Assembly: GCA_904399395.1 (NCBI GenBank)
Contig: CAJFPJ010000046.1
Location: 1-64,000, forward strand
Source: an uncultured Clostridia bacterium
GTDB taxonomy: Bacteria > Bacillota > Clostridia > Oscillospirales > Acutalibacteraceae
DNA length: 64,000 nucleotides
Direction: 5' to 3'
Position 1 is the first letter of the stretch. Each line of letters opens with the position of its first letter. Position numbers and translations under genes: made by a program. The notes under the pieces are model-generated. The model worked only from the letters and a program-made list of their open reading frames with translations. It made no database searches and was not told the origin of the DNA. Positions 17,289 through 26,607 of this stretch are shown here, piece after piece.

Positions 17289-17957
17289 ATGAAAAAGAAA
17301 GAAACCTCTGCTACCTTTGGAGTGATCGGGCTGGGCCGCTTTGGCTCGGCTTTGGTGGAATGTCTTTCTAAGGCTGAAAAAGAGGTAATTGCTGTAGACA
17401 GAGATGAATCCAGAGTGAGAGAAGCCCGCCGGTTCACCGATTTTGCAATGGTGGTGAGTTCCTTGGACCAGGAATCCCTGGAAGAGATCGGCATACAAAA
17501 CTGCGACACTGTTGTGGTGTGTATCGGTGAACAGATGGATATCAGCATCCTTACTACAATGACCGTTCTGAACTTGAAAGTTCCCCATGTGATTGCAAAA
17601 GCGAACAGCCTTATGCACGGAGAAGTGCTCAAGCGTCTGGGAGCCAAGGTGGTATTTCCAGAGCGGGATATGGCCGTTCGTTTGGGCAAAGGCCTTATTT
17701 ACAACAGTTTCCTAGATTCTGTAACGTTGGAGGGCAATACCGAGGTCAGAAGAATACAGGTAACAGATCCTCTGATTGGCGTCAGCATCCGTGAAGCAGA
17801 TACCCGTCGAAAATATGGCCTGAATATTATCGCCATAGAGCATAATCAGCATACGGATGTAGATTTCCCCTCTGATTACTGTTTCCGGGAAGGGGACATA
17901 GTCTGCGTCATAGGTCAGACAAAAAATGTTGAACGGTTTGAAAACGATATCCAATAA
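17289..17957 (+). CDS. trkA: TrkA/KtrA family nucleotide-binding regulator of K+ uptake
   Basis: A 222-residue cytosolic RCK protein forming a ring under the TrkH channel. An RCK_N Rossmann fold with the glycine motif FGVIGLGRFGSALVE and the acidic strand end VIAVDRDES would bind ATP/ADP or NAD(H). The C-terminal RCK_C part (residues about 140-220) contains NIIAIEHNQHTDV and FREGDIVCVIGQ. GGGAGGATACT precedes the ATG at 17289, so the longer frame from 17265, which overlaps trkH, was not used. The strong terminator at 18044 closes the unit. Confidence 0.93.
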   Translation: MKKKETSATFGVIGLGRFGSALVECLSKAEKEVIAVDRDESRVREARRFTDFAMVVSSLDQESLEEIGIQNCDTVVVCIGEQMDISILTTMTVLNLKVPHVIAKANSLMHGEVLKRLGAKVVFPERDMAVRLGKGLIYNSFLDSVTLEGNTEVRRIQVTDPLIGVSIREADTRRKYGLNIIAIEHNQHTDVDFPSDYCFREGDIVCVIGQTKNVERFENDIQ

Positions 17958-18043
17958 TTTAGAGCCGCTTTTAGGCGCTAAAAAGCTCTAAAAAAGAGGA
18001 AAAAGGAAGAACCTTTTCCTGCTTTTGAGAGTATATAGCAGTA

Positions 18044-18091
18044 AAAAATCCCCTGTATTCTGGTCTTTTTGCTGGAATACAGGGGATTTTT
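18044..18091 (+). terminator. Strong terminator after trkA
   Basis: A 17-bp perfect stem: AAAAATCCCCTGTATTC (18044-18060) with its complement at 18075-18091, including the T-run TTTTT. It separates the potassium genes from the CRISPR locus. Confidence 0.85.
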
Positions 18092-18230
18092 CTATGCTAT
18101 CGCCTTTCTTCTGCAGTAATAAGGAGCCCAAGAGCGCCGGACCACTCTGGCGCAAACCTCACCGAGGCCGTGGAATGTATGGACAGATACTAAGGCACAG
18201 ATAATTTTAGTGATTTTAATTAAAACGCTA

Positions 18231-18259
18231 TTGAAAAATCAAGCTAAGAGGTATATCAT
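18231..18259 (+). promoter_or_regulatory. Possible promoter of the cas operon
   Basis: TTGAAA (18231-18236), 17-nt spacer, TATCAT (18254-18259) in a strikingly AT-rich block (18190-18350). About 195 nt of leader would precede cas3. Other hexamer pairs in this block are possible. The rest of 18092-18453 shows nothing else recognisable. Confidence 0.4.
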
Positions 18260-18453
18260 AAATATGACAAAATTAGACATAAAATTTATCTATATAAAAA
18301 ATTTAATAGACATATTCACATAAAATTTTGTGCGTAGATTGAGAGTGCACTAACAAAATCAATTCAATTTATATAAGAGAAGAGGACTGCAGCCCTTTTT
18401 TAAGCGCCGCAATCCCCTTCCGCTGGGAAACTACATCGTATATGGAGGAGAAT

Positions 18454-20862
18454 ATGGAAAACCAACTGATTGCGCACGTCATTTTCTCTGAAAACGGAAA
18501 CCGGCGAATCCAGACACTGGTAGAGCACTGCCGCAATGTCGCCCGGCTGTGCGCTGAAGCCTGCAGGCCCATTGGGCTGGAAAATCTGGGATACCTCACC
18601 GGTCTGCTGCACGACATGGGAAAGGCCGCAACCCCCGTGCAGGAACATTTATGGCAGCAAACAAAGCAGAAACTCAATCACTCAGCGGCCGGAATGCGCT
18701 GGCTGTGGGAAGTATGCCGCACCGGGGGAACAGCTCGGCGCTTAACCGCTCAGATAGCGGCCATTGCTATCGGCTGCCACCACAGCGGGCGCTGCGACTG
18801 CATTGCGCCGGATGGATCGGAGCCCTGGCTGGAACGGATGTATTCTTCCCAGGCACAACCTATGTATGAAGAAAGTGTGGAGGCCTTTTTCTCCAGCTGC
18901 TGCACAAAAGAAGAGGTGCTGACCCTGGTAGGTAAGGCCGTAAAGGAAATTTCCACTATATATAAGCGACTGTCGAGTGTTCTCCCAGCCAAGCCCGGCC
19001 TGCAGGGGAATACCCTTAACGATGCTCTTCGGTTTGCGCTGGGGTTTATGCAACGTTTTTTGTTCAGTGCCCTGGTGGATGCAGATTGGACAGATACATC
19101 CTGTTTCATGGACAATAAACCTTTGCCCCAGCAGGCAGAAGGAGCGCAGCGCCAGTCTATCTGGAACAAGTTGTCGGAGAATACAGAAGACTACCTGAAC
19201 GGCCTGCCGGCCGTATATTCCATCGACAGCCTTCGCCGGGAAATCTCCAACCAATGCCTTGCCGCCGCCAGAGAGAGGTCCCCAGGAATATATCGACTTT
19301 ATATTCCCACTGGCGGCGGCAAGACTTATTCCGGCCTGCGGTTCTGCATCGAAATGGCGCGGCGGCAAAACGCCCAGCACATCTTTTATTTTTCACCCTA
19401 TAAGTCGATTACCCGCCAGAATGCCGACTGTATCCGGAACGCTCTGGGTGAGGAATTTGTGCTGGAGCACCATTCAGATCTGACCTTTGAAGAAAGCGAA
19501 GAAGAAGCCCGAGAGCAATGGCTGGCTCAGAGCCAGCGGTGGCAGGGAACACCAGTAATATGCACCACGATGGTGCAATTTCTGAACAGTCTCTTTGCCG
19601 CACCTCGGCAGAATGTGCGGAGGCTTTCCGCTCTGGCAGGTTCCGTTCTGCTATTTGATGAGATCCAATCCCTTCCCCTGCAGCACGTGTGCCTGTTTAA
19701 TCTGGCCGTCAATACGCTGGCACATCTTCTGGGCTGTACCGCCGTTTTGTGCACAGCCACTCAGCCGGAGCTGGCACAGGCGGAATACCCCGTTGTTTTT
19801 TCTCCGGATATGGATATTGTAACAGATTATGAGGAACGATTCCGTCAGTTCCGGCGCACCCGGATTATCCCCCGGCTGGTGCCCGGCGGAGAACGGGCTC
19901 CTGCTATCGCCGATTTTATAATGGAACTCTTGAAAGAAAACCGCAGCATTCTGGTAATCCTGAACACAAAAAGTGCGGTGAACAAGTTGTATGAAGCATT
20001 AGAGCCGCAGATGCCTGAGGATACACCTCTCTTCTGCCTGACCACGTATCTTTGCTCTAAGCACCGGGAGGATGTTATCCGGCAGATAACCCGCAGGCTT
20101 TCCGATAAGCAGCCGGTGGTCTGCATCAGCACGCAGCTGATCGAGGCAGGCGTCGACCTCAGCTTTGACTGCGTAGTACGCAGCATGGCCGGCCTCCCCA
20201 GCATTGCTCAGGCAGCCGGCCGATGCAACCGACACGGAGAGGACGGCTGGCGCCCGGTGTATCTGATCGACTGCGCGGATGAAAATCTCACCCGGCTGAA
20301 GGAAATAGACAACGCCCGGCAGGCAACCCGCCGCCTACTGGAAAGCCTGCCGGAAGGAAGCGATCTTCTTTCTCCCCAGATTATCCAAGCTTACTATGGC
20401 ATATATTACGGCGAACCGCAGCAAAGGTTGGGGATGCGGTATCCTGTGCCGGAGGTCAGCAGCCAGGCCACGCTGGTGGATCTGCTCTCCTCCAACAGGG
20501 ACGCCGTTCAGGCTTATACAGGTGAAGGGCATCCGGAACCTGATACGGGAAAACTCCGCCAGGCTTTTGGCACTGCGGAAGCTTTGTTTGACGCAATTCC
20601 CGATGAAACTGTACCTGTCCTGGTGCCGTATAAAGAAGGGGCTGAAAAGCTTCTGGAGCTTCAATCCGGCCGCAGCAATCTGCAGTTGTCTTCTCTGCAG
20701 CCCTATACGGTCTCTATCAGCAGAGGCGAACTAAACCGGTTGGGCGACGCCGTCCACCCCATACTGAACGGGGCGGTACTTGCTCTGCAGGAAGGCTTTT
20801 ACGATGAGGCACACAAGGGGCTTCTCTTTTCCCCCTCTCCCTTGCCCGAGCTTATGTACTAA
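18454..20862 (+). CDS. cas3: CRISPR-associated nuclease-helicase Cas3 (type I-C)
   Basis: An 802-residue fusion of an HD nuclease and an SF2 helicase that unwinds and degrades DNA marked by the I-C Cascade. The HD part shows EHCRNVA (His25), LLHDMGK (His53-Asp54), NHSAAG (His76) and CHHSG (His109-His110). The helicase part has Walker [11 protein letters not shown], motif [12 protein letters not shown], motif [11 protein letters not shown] and the C-terminal motifs [14 protein letters not shown] and [11 protein letters not shown]. The start is set at 18454, since GGAGGAG lies 5 nt before this ATG and would be inside the gene if the ATG at 18442 were used. First gene of a seven-gene operon. Confidence 0.97.
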   Translation: MENQLIAHVIFSENGNRRIQTLVEHCRNVARLCAEACRPIGLENLGYLTGLLHDMGKAATPVQEHLWQQTKQKLNHSAAGMRWLWEVCRTGGTARRLTAQIAAIAIGCHHSGRCDCIAPDGSEPWLERMYSSQAQPMYEESVEAFFSSCCTKEEVLTLVGKAVKEISTIYKRLSSVLPAKPGLQGNTLNDALRFALGFMQRFLFSALVDADWTDTSCFMDNKPLPQQAEGAQRQSIWNKLSENTEDYLNGLPAVYSIDSLRREISNQCLAAARERSPGIYRLYIPTGGGKTYSGLRFCIEMARRQNAQHIFYFSPYKSITRQNADCIRNALGEEFVLEHHSDLTFEESEEEAREQWLAQSQRWQGTPVICTTMVQFLNSLFAAPRQNVRRLSALAGSVLLFDEIQSLPLQHVCLFNLAVNTLAHLLGCTAVLCTATQPELAQAEYPVVFSPDMDIVTDYEERFRQFRRTRIIPRLVPGGERAPAIADFIMELLKENRSILVILNTKSAVNKLYEALEPQMPEDTPLFCLTTYLCSKHREDVIRQITRRLSDKQPVVCISTQLIEAGVDLSFDCVVRSMAGLPSIAQAAGRCNRHGEDGWRPVYLIDCADENLTRLKEIDNARQATRRLLESLPEGSDLLSPQIIQAYYGIYYGEPQQRLGMRYPVPEVSSQATLVDLLSSNRDAVQAYTGEGHPEPDTGKLRQAFGTAEALFDAIPDETVPVLVPYKEGAEKLLELQSGRSNLQLSSLQPYTVSISRGELNRLGDAVHPILNGAVLALQEGFYDEAHKGLLFSPSPLPELMY

Positions 20863-20912
20863 GAATCGCCGCATTTAAATGGAAAGAATCCACTGGAAAA
20901 GGAGGAATTGCT

Positions 20913-21644
20913 TTGGAATACAGCAACACCATTACTCTACGGGTATGGGGACGATACGCCTTATTCAGCGACCCCATAACCCGGGTTGGCGGGGAAAAGT
21001 TCAGTTATCCGGTTCCCACCTACCAAGCTGTTAAGGGAATTCTGGAAAGTGTATATTGGAAACCAACCTTTTTATGGGTGCCGGACGCCATCCGCATTCT
21101 TAATCCCATCGAAACGGAATCCAAAGGGATCCGGCCGGTGCGTTATAACGACGGCAAAAACGATCTTTCCATCTATACCTATTTAAAGAATGTTGCCTAT
21201 CAGGTAAAGGCCCATTTTGAATGGAATCTGAGCCGACCGGATCTGGCAGAAGACCGCATTGAGCACAAACATTACCAGATTGCTAAACGCATGCTGGAAC
21301 GGGGCGGGCGGCGCGACATCTTTTTGGGAGCCAGAGAATGCCAGGGATATGTGGAACCCTGCGGCTTCAGGGAAGGCCCCGGCGCTTATGACAAAAGCCC
21401 GCCCATGCCTCTTGGCCTGATGGTGCACGGCATCACCTATGGGGATGAAGACGGCAGCGGCCAGATGAGCGAAAGACTGTGGCGGCCCGTTATGCGGGAA
21501 GGCGTGATCGAATTCTTACGTCCGGAGGAATGCCCCATCATCCGCCCCATCCGCAGGCAGAAGATCAAGACCTTCCTGCCGGGAGAAAATTTTCAGGGCT
21601 GCGATACGCTCTATGAGGAGGCGGCAACAAATGGGATGGCTTGA
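20913..21644 (+). CDS. cas5c: Cas5c, pre-crRNA processing subunit
   Basis: A 243-residue RAMP protein. In type I-C systems, which lack Cas6, Cas5 cuts the precursor RNA in the repeat. Residues matching the known Cas5d/c active site are present: Tyr48 in SVYWKP and the Lys119-His120 pair in EHKHYQIA. The start is a TTG at 20913 with AAAGGAGGA 7 nt upstream; no ATG lies nearby. The N terminus ([23 protein letters not shown]) is the usual start of the family. The end overlaps cas8c by 14 nt. Confidence 0.96.
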   Translation: MEYSNTITLRVWGRYALFSDPITRVGGEKFSYPVPTYQAVKGILESVYWKPTFLWVPDAIRILNPIETESKGIRPVRYNDGKNDLSIYTYLKNVAYQVKAHFEWNLSRPDLAEDRIEHKHYQIAKRMLERGGRRDIFLGARECQGYVEPCGFREGPGAYDKSPPMPLGLMVHGITYGDEDGSGQMSERLWRPVMREGVIEFLRPEECPIIRPIRRQKIKTFLPGENFQGCDTLYEEAATNGMA

Positions 21645-23568
21645 ACAATGCTACCAGATCTATGAAAAGAATCGTTCCGAAGTGGGAAAGCTCTCCTTTA
21701 ACCATCGAGGATGGGAAGCCCCCATGCTGCTTCCTGTGTCTCACACTACCCAGAAGGCCAATGTAGAAGTAAATCTTTCTGGCGATGGAGAATTCCTTTC
21801 CGCACGGGTGCTGCGCCCGGATGAAATGACAACGGTGATCCCATGTACCGAAAAATCCTCAGCACGCACCTCGGGGCCCGTCCCCCATCCTCTGGCAGAT
21901 AAGCTTCAGTATATTGCAGGAGATTACCCACAATACGGCGGCCCTAAAGAATCCTGCTGGGCGGAGTATCTTGCTCAACTCCGCGCCTGGTGTGATTCCC
22001 CCTTCGGCCTGGAATCCCTCCATGCCGTATTCACATATCTGGAAAAGGGCTGCCTTATAGCAGACCTTCTGGAACAACGAATCCTATATACCGGCGAGGA
22101 CGGACGTCTGCTGCAAAAATGGATCGGCCCAAAAGAAGAAACCCCCGATATATTCCAATCGGTGAAGGATCCCTTTGAAACCTTCGTCCGCTTCCGCGTC
22201 AATGGAAAATCCCTTTCTTCCGATCCCTCCGTATGGGAGAGTTACACGAGCTATTACCTTTCCACGCTGCAGGAAACCGGCGTCTGTTATGTGCAAGGGA
22301 GGGAAATGCCCATTTCGTTTCTGAGCCCTTATAAAATCCGCAACGCAGGGGATCGGGCCAAACTGATTTCCAGCAACGATAACATCAATTTTACATACCG
22401 GGGCCGCTTTGAAAATGTGGAGGAAGCTCTTTCCATAGGCTATGAAACTACCCAGAAGGCCCACAGCGCTCTGCGCTGGCTCATCGGCCGCCAGGGGATA
22501 CAGAACGGGGATCAGACCATTCTGGTGTGGGGCTCAGAAAATGAGCCCATTCCGCCGGTCACGGGAGACTCCTGCGATCTGGCCTGCAGCATCTCTGACG
22601 AAGAAGAACTGGGAGACATCTTCGCGCCGGAAACGCCGGTGGCAAACACCCGCGAAGCTTTTGCCAGGCAATTCAATAAAGCCATACAGGGATACCGCCA
22701 TAAGCTCTCAGAATACAGCCAAATACTGGTGATGATTCTGGATTCCGCTACGCCCGGCCGGTTATCCATCCGCTATTATCGGGAGCTGAGCGGCTCCCAC
22801 CTGATGGACTGCATCGAAAGCTGGCACCGCAATTTTGCCTGGGAGATGCGCTACCGCAGCCTGCAGCAGGAAAAAAACGGAAAAAAGACCAAGGTTCAGG
22901 TTGTGTTCACCGGCGCCCCGTCACCGGCGGATATTGCCGAAGCCGCTTACGGCACCAAGATAGATGCCAGGCTGAAGCAGCAAACGATCGAGCGGCTTCT
23001 ACCCTGCATTACCGAAGCCCGGTCTTTCCCCAGGGATCTCATGCTGTCAGCCGTTCGCCGCGCCAGCAATGGCATCGCACTGCAGCCTTGGGAAGCGAAC
23101 AAAGTCAGAAACATAGCCTGCGCCTTGGTGCGCGGCTGTTACCATCAATATAAAAAGGAGGATTTCACCATGGCAATTGACGAAAGCTGCCGCGACCGGA
23201 ATTACCTCTTTGGCCGCATTCTGGCCTGTGCCGATCAGGTCGAACAATATGCAAGCTATACGGCAAACGAAAGCACCCGCCGCCCTACCAACGCACTCCG
23301 CTATGAAACTGCTTTTACCCAGCGACCGGCAAAAACCACGGAGCTGCTGCGCAAACAACTGCTGCCATATCTGGAGCGCCTTATCAAATCCAATAAGAGC
23401 ACCTATGCCGGGGAACTTATGCTCAGCCTGATAGACCGCATTCCCCCAGAGGACTTTACCAATGCTCCGCTCAATGAACTGTATCTGCTGGGGTACGCCA
23501 GCCAGCGGGCGGAATTTTATAAGAAAGCAGAAACCACTGCGGCAGAAAGCTCTGTAGTTACCGAATAA
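21631..23568 (+). CDS. cas8c: Cas8c (Csd1), large subunit of the type I-C Cascade
   Basis: A 645-residue protein that should recognise the PAM and recruit Cas3. Family stretches include the start [14 protein letters not shown], and [17 protein letters not shown] followed by [15 protein letters not shown]. The ATG at 21631 is preceded by GAGGAGGCGGC at 9 nt; the earlier ATG at 21613 would contain that site. Met514 is preceded by an excellent internal ribosome site (see cas11c), as known for other type I-C cas8 genes, so the C-terminal 132 residues are likely also made as a separate small subunit. Confidence 0.95.
   Translation: MGWLEQCYQIYEKNRSEVGKLSFNHRGWEAPMLLPVSHTTQKANVEVNLSGDGEFLSARVLRPDEMTTVIPCTEKSSARTSGPVPHPLADKLQYIAGDYPQYGGPKESCWAEYLAQLRAWCDSPFGLESLHAVFTYLEKGCLIADLLEQRILYTGEDGRLLQKWIGPKEETPDIFQSVKDPFETFVRFRVNGKSLSSDPSVWESYTSYYLSTLQETGVCYVQGREMPISFLSPYKIRNAGDRAKLISSNDNINFTYRGRFENVEEALSIGYETTQKAHSALRWLIGRQGIQNGDQTILVWGSENEPIPPVTGDSCDLACSISDEEELGDIFAPETPVANTREAFARQFNKAIQGYRHKLSEYSQILVMILDSATPGRLSIRYYRELSGSHLMDCIESWHRNFAWEMRYRSLQQEKNGKKTKVQVVFTGAPSPADIAEAAYGTKIDARLKQQTIERLLPCITEARSFPRDLMLSAVRRASNGIALQPWEANKVRNIACALVRGCYHQYKKEDFTMAIDESCRDRNYLFGRILACADQVEQYASYTANESTRRPTNALRYETAFTQRPAKTTELLRKQLLPYLERLIKSNKSTYAGELMLSLIDRIPPEDFTNAPLNELYLLGYASQRAEFYKKAETTAAESSVVTE
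23170..23568 (+). CDS. cas11c: Cas11c small subunit translated from an internal start in cas8c
   Basis: Inside cas8c, AAAAAGGAGG followed by ATTTCACC and ATG (23170) gives a near-perfect translation start in the same frame. It would yield a 132-residue helical protein ([18 protein letters not shown] at the start, ESSVVTE at the end). Internal translation of Cas11 from cas8 is established for type I-C systems (Desulfovibrio and Neisseria examples) and the product completes the belly of Cascade. The site here is stronger than those of most neighbouring genes. Confidence 0.85.
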   Translation: MAIDESCRDRNYLFGRILACADQVEQYASYTANESTRRPTNALRYETAFTQRPAKTTELLRKQLLPYLERLIKSNKSTYAGELMLSLIDRIPPEDFTNAPLNELYLLGYASQRAEFYKKAETTAAESSVVTE

Positions 23569-23583
23569 AAGGAGGAAGTATCC

Positions 23584-24429
23584 ATGGAAACCCTGCAGAA
23601 TAAAATTGATTTTGCTCTTGTGATCGCTGTCCGCCATGCCAACCCCAACGGTGATCCCTTAAACGGGAACCGGCCCCGTGAAACATACGAGGGATATGGA
23701 GAAATTTCAGACGTGTGTCTGAAGCGCAAAATCCGCAACCGCATGATGGATCTGGGCGCTAAGGTGTTCGTTCAATCGGATGACCGCTGCAACGACGGCT
23801 ACAAAAGCCTGAAAGACCGTGTTGATGGCTGCCGGGAACTGAAAGCAGCTTCCAAAGACAGAGAAAAATTCGCGCAGATCGCCTGCGAGGAATGGCTGGA
23901 CGTGCGCAGCTTTGGTCAGGTATTTGCTTTCAGCGGAAAGGATGAAGGTGTTTCTGTTAGTGTCCGGGGGCCTGTTTCCATTCATCCTGCTTTCAGTGTG
24001 GATCCTATTACCATAGAAAGCCTGCAGATTACCAAAAGCGTCAACAGCGTCACCAAGGATAAAAAATCCAGCGATACTATGGGAACCAAGCACAGAGTGG
24101 ACTTTGCCCTCTACACCACCTTTGGCAGCATCAACTGCCAGCTGGCAGAAAAGACGGGCTTCACCGATGCGGATGCCGGCATAGTGCGGGAAGCACTGCG
24201 CACCCTGTTTGAAAACGACACCTCTTCTGCACGTCCGGATGGCAGCATGGAAGTCCTGCGCCTATATTGGTGGAAGCACAACTGCAAAAGCGGCCAATAT
24301 TCTTCCGCCAAGGTTCACCGTCTGCTGAAGGTTGAAAAGAAGGTGGAGAATCCCCAGACAATCGATGGCTACTCCATCACATGCGGCGAACTCCCTGGTC
24401 TTTCGGTGGAAGTCTATGACGAATCCTGA
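23584..24429 (+). CDS. cas7c: Cas7c (Csd2), crRNA backbone subunit
   Basis: A 281-residue RAMP protein that polymerises along the crRNA spacer. The typical Csd2 opening FALVIAVRHANPNGDPLNGN and the middle DVRSFGQVFAF, then SVRGPVSIHPAFSVDPI, match the family, as do the end signals VLRLYWWKHNCKSGQYS and SAKVHRLLKV. AAAGGAGGAAGTATCC precedes the ATG at 23584, 15 nt after cas8c. It overlaps cas4 by 14 nt. Confidence 0.96.
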   Translation: METLQNKIDFALVIAVRHANPNGDPLNGNRPRETYEGYGEISDVCLKRKIRNRMMDLGAKVFVQSDDRCNDGYKSLKDRVDGCRELKAASKDREKFAQIACEEWLDVRSFGQVFAFSGKDEGVSVSVRGPVSIHPAFSVDPITIESLQITKSVNSVTKDKKSSDTMGTKHRVDFALYTTFGSINCQLAEKTGFTDADAGIVREALRTLFENDTSSARPDGSMEVLRLYWWKHNCKSGQYSSAKVHRLLKVEKKVENPQTIDGYSITCGELPGLSVEVYDES

Positions 24430-25099
24430 AGAATACCTGCAAATGTCCGGTATCCAGCACTTTTCCTTCTGCCGGAGGCAGTGGGCGCTGGCTTACCTGG
24501 AACAGCAATGGGCTGAAAACCTGCTCACGGCAGAGGGGAGGCTGGAGCACACTCGGTGCCATGAAGAGGGGAGCGAAAAGCGCGGCGAGCTGCTGACTGT
24601 CCGGGGAATGCGGGTCATCTCACATCGCCTTCGTCTAAGCGGCGCATGCGATGTGGTGGAATTCCGTGCATCGAAGGAAGGCGTTCCCCTACAGGGGCGG
24701 GAAGGACTCTGGCAGCCCATGCCGGTGGAATATAAGCACGGCCATTCCAAGGAAACCGACGCAGACCGCCTGCAGCTCTGCGCCCAGGCCATGGCACTGG
24801 AGGAAATGCTTCTCTGCCATATTCCCCAGGCTGCCCTGTTTTATATGGAAACACACCGGAGGGAAACCGTGGAACTGACAGAAGAACTGCGCAAAGCCAC
24901 CCAAAAGGCAGCAGATGAAATGAATCTTTATTTTGAAAGGGGCTATACTCCAAAGGTCAAGCCAGGAAAGCACTGCAACGCCTGCTCGCTCAAAGACCTT
25001 TGCCTGCCCCGTCTGTGCAGAAAGGCGGATCCCAGAGCATATATCCAGGAGCATATTCTGGAAAACAATCCGTTCGCTTCACAGGAGGATACAGTATGA
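24416..25099 (+). CDS. cas4: Cas4, Fe-S exonuclease for spacer acquisition
   Basis: A 227-residue RecB-type nuclease that trims prespacers and helps choose the PAM side. The start at 24416 (MTNPEEYLQMSGIQHFSFC) follows a GGTGGAAG site within cas7c. The four cluster cysteines are Cys19 in FSFCRRQWAL and the C-terminal set in HCNACSLKDLCLPRLC. The nuclease core shows LEHTRCHEEG, LSGACDVVEF and MPVEYKHGH (GxVEYK motif). The stop overlaps cas1 as ATGA. Confidence 0.95.
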   Translation: MTNPEEYLQMSGIQHFSFCRRQWALAYLEQQWAENLLTAEGRLEHTRCHEEGSEKRGELLTVRGMRVISHRLRLSGACDVVEFRASKEGVPLQGREGLWQPMPVEYKHGHSKETDADRLQLCAQAMALEEMLLCHIPQAALFYMETHRRETVELTEELRKATQKAADEMNLYFERGYTPKVKPGKHCNACSLKDLCLPRLCRKADPRAYIQEHILENNPFASQEDTV

Positions 25100-26127
25100 G
25101 ACACTTGCTCAACACGCTTTTCGTGCTCACAGCAGACAGTTATCTTTCTCTTGACGGCGAAACCGTTGTGATAAGCCGAGGCAGAACAGAGACCGCCCGC
25201 TTCGCTCTGCACACTCTGGAGGGCATTCTGTGCTTTACGTATGCAGGCGCCAGCCCGGCTCTAATGGGAGCATGCGCACAGCGGGGCGTGGATTTGTGCT
25301 TCTTTTCCCCACAGGGCCGTTTCCTGGCACGAACAACCGGTGAAGAGCGGGGCAACGTGCTCCTGCGGCAGGCCCAGTACCGCTGTTCTGACAACATGGA
25401 AGAAAGCTGCCGTTTTGCCCGGTGTTTTATATTGGGCAAGGTATACAACTCCCGTTGGGTGCTGGAGCGCGCTACCCGTGACCATCCGCAGCGAGTCCCC
25501 GTGGAAAAGCTCAAGGCTCTATCTTCACAGCTCGCGTCCGCCCTTCCCGTCATTCGCACCTGCCAGGAAGCCGGCCGCCTTCTTGGGCTGGAAGGAGAGG
25601 CCGCCCAGGCATATTTTGACGGCTTCGGCAGCCTGATCCTGCGACAGGAAAAGGATTTTGCCTTCAGAGGCCGCAGCCGGCGGCCACCTCTGGATTCTAT
25701 AAACGCCCTGCTTTCTTTTGCCTATACTCTGTTGGCCCGGGACTGCGCCGCAGCACTTGAGGGGGTTGGGCTGGATCCCTATGTGGGATTTCTGCACCGG
25801 CCCCGCCCGGGGCGTACCAGCCTGGCTCTGGATCTGATGGAAGAGCTTCGTCCCTCTTATGCGGATAGATTCGTGCTGTCCCTTGTAAATCAGAGTATCC
25901 TCAGGCCCTCTCATCTGGAAAAGCAGGAAAACGGCGCTGTCCTTCTGACAGATGAGGGACGCAGAATCTTTCTGGGAGCATGGCAGAAAAAGAAGCAAGA
26001 GCAACTCACCCATCCTTTTTTGGGGGAAAAAATACCTTGGGGGCTTGTTCCCTATGTACAGGCTCTTCTTTTAGCCCGCACTCTCCGGGGAGATCTGGAG
26101 GAATACCCACCCTTTTTCTGGAAATAA
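25096..26127 (+). CDS. cas1: Cas1 integrase (type I-C)
   Basis: A 343-residue integrase that, with Cas2, inserts new spacers at the leader end of the array. Start at 25096 with CAGGAGGATACAGT in front; ATG overlaps the cas4 stop. The C-terminal helical domain holds the metal-binding residues in ALEGVGLDPYVGFLHRP and SLALDLMEELRP (Glu, His, Asp). Normal length for Cas1 of type I-C. Confidence 0.97.
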   Translation: MRHLLNTLFVLTADSYLSLDGETVVISRGRTETARFALHTLEGILCFTYAGASPALMGACAQRGVDLCFFSPQGRFLARTTGEERGNVLLRQAQYRCSDNMEESCRFARCFILGKVYNSRWVLERATRDHPQRVPVEKLKALSSQLASALPVIRTCQEAGRLLGLEGEAAQAYFDGFGSLILRQEKDFAFRGRSRRPPLDSINALLSFAYTLLARDCAAALEGVGLDPYVGFLHRPRPGRTSLALDLMEELRPSYADRFVLSLVNQSILRPSHLEKQENGAVLLTDEGRRIFLGAWQKKKQEQLTHPFLGEKIPWGLVPYVQALLLARTLRGDLEEYPPFFWK

Positions 26128-26140
26128 GGGAGGAATTCTT

Positions 26141-26431
26141 ATGCTTGTACTGGTAACTTATGATGTGAACACAGAAACGGCTGCTGGGCGCAAACGGCTG
26201 CGAAAAGTGGCTAAGGTTTGCACAGACCACGGCCAAAGGGTGCAAAATTCCGTTTTCGAGTGCCTTTTGGACGCGGCTCAGTATGTAGTCTTCCGAGCAA
26301 AACTGACAGAACTGATCGACCCGGAGACAGACAGCCTTCGGTTTTATCAGCTGGGAAACCGGTATACAAATAAGGTGGAACATGTGGGAAAGCATCCCGC
26401 TTTTCCCCAAGATGGCCTTCTGATCCTTTAG
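26141..26431 (+). CDS. cas2: Cas2, partner of Cas1
   Basis: A 96-residue ferredoxin-like protein, normal for I-C Cas2. MLVLVTYDVNTE at the start carries the conserved Asp8; QNSVFECLLD and SLRFYQLGN complete the pattern. AAGGGAGGAATTCTT precedes the ATG. Last cas gene, 176 nt before the first repeat. Confidence 0.97.
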   Translation: MLVLVTYDVNTETAAGRKRLRKVAKVCTDHGQRVQNSVFECLLDAAQYVVFRAKLTELIDPETDSLRFYQLGNRYTNKVEHVGKHPAFPQDGLLIL

Positions 26432-26607
26432 CCCGCCTGTGCGAACCCGTATCCGTCATAGAAATACCGGAAGCTTCGCACCCTGCTTTTGCTATAAAGC
26501 AAGCAGAAAAGAAAAATTTATTGTATATAAGAAATATGCATATGCCTTTCATTCTCGAATTAGGGCATACCAAACAAAAGGTTACATATTTTTTGTAGCC
26601 TTTTGCT
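26432..26607 (+). promoter_or_regulatory. CRISPR leader with two hairpins
   Basis: AT-rich leader between cas2 and the first repeat. TATGCC (26541-26546) can pair with GGCATA (26564-26569). AAAAGGTTACA (26576-26586) pairs with TGTAGCCTTTT (26594-26604) with one G-U pair and a T-rich loop, ending three bases before repeat 1; this second hairpin ends in TTTT and could terminate the cas transcript or shape the integration site. The array promoter probably lies around TTTATTG...TATAAG near 26515-26530. Confidence 0.6.

Noticed and set aside
18092-18440. Second CRISPR leader or repeat remnant upstream of cas3
   Set aside because: AT-rich, but no copy of the repeat or its stem is visible.
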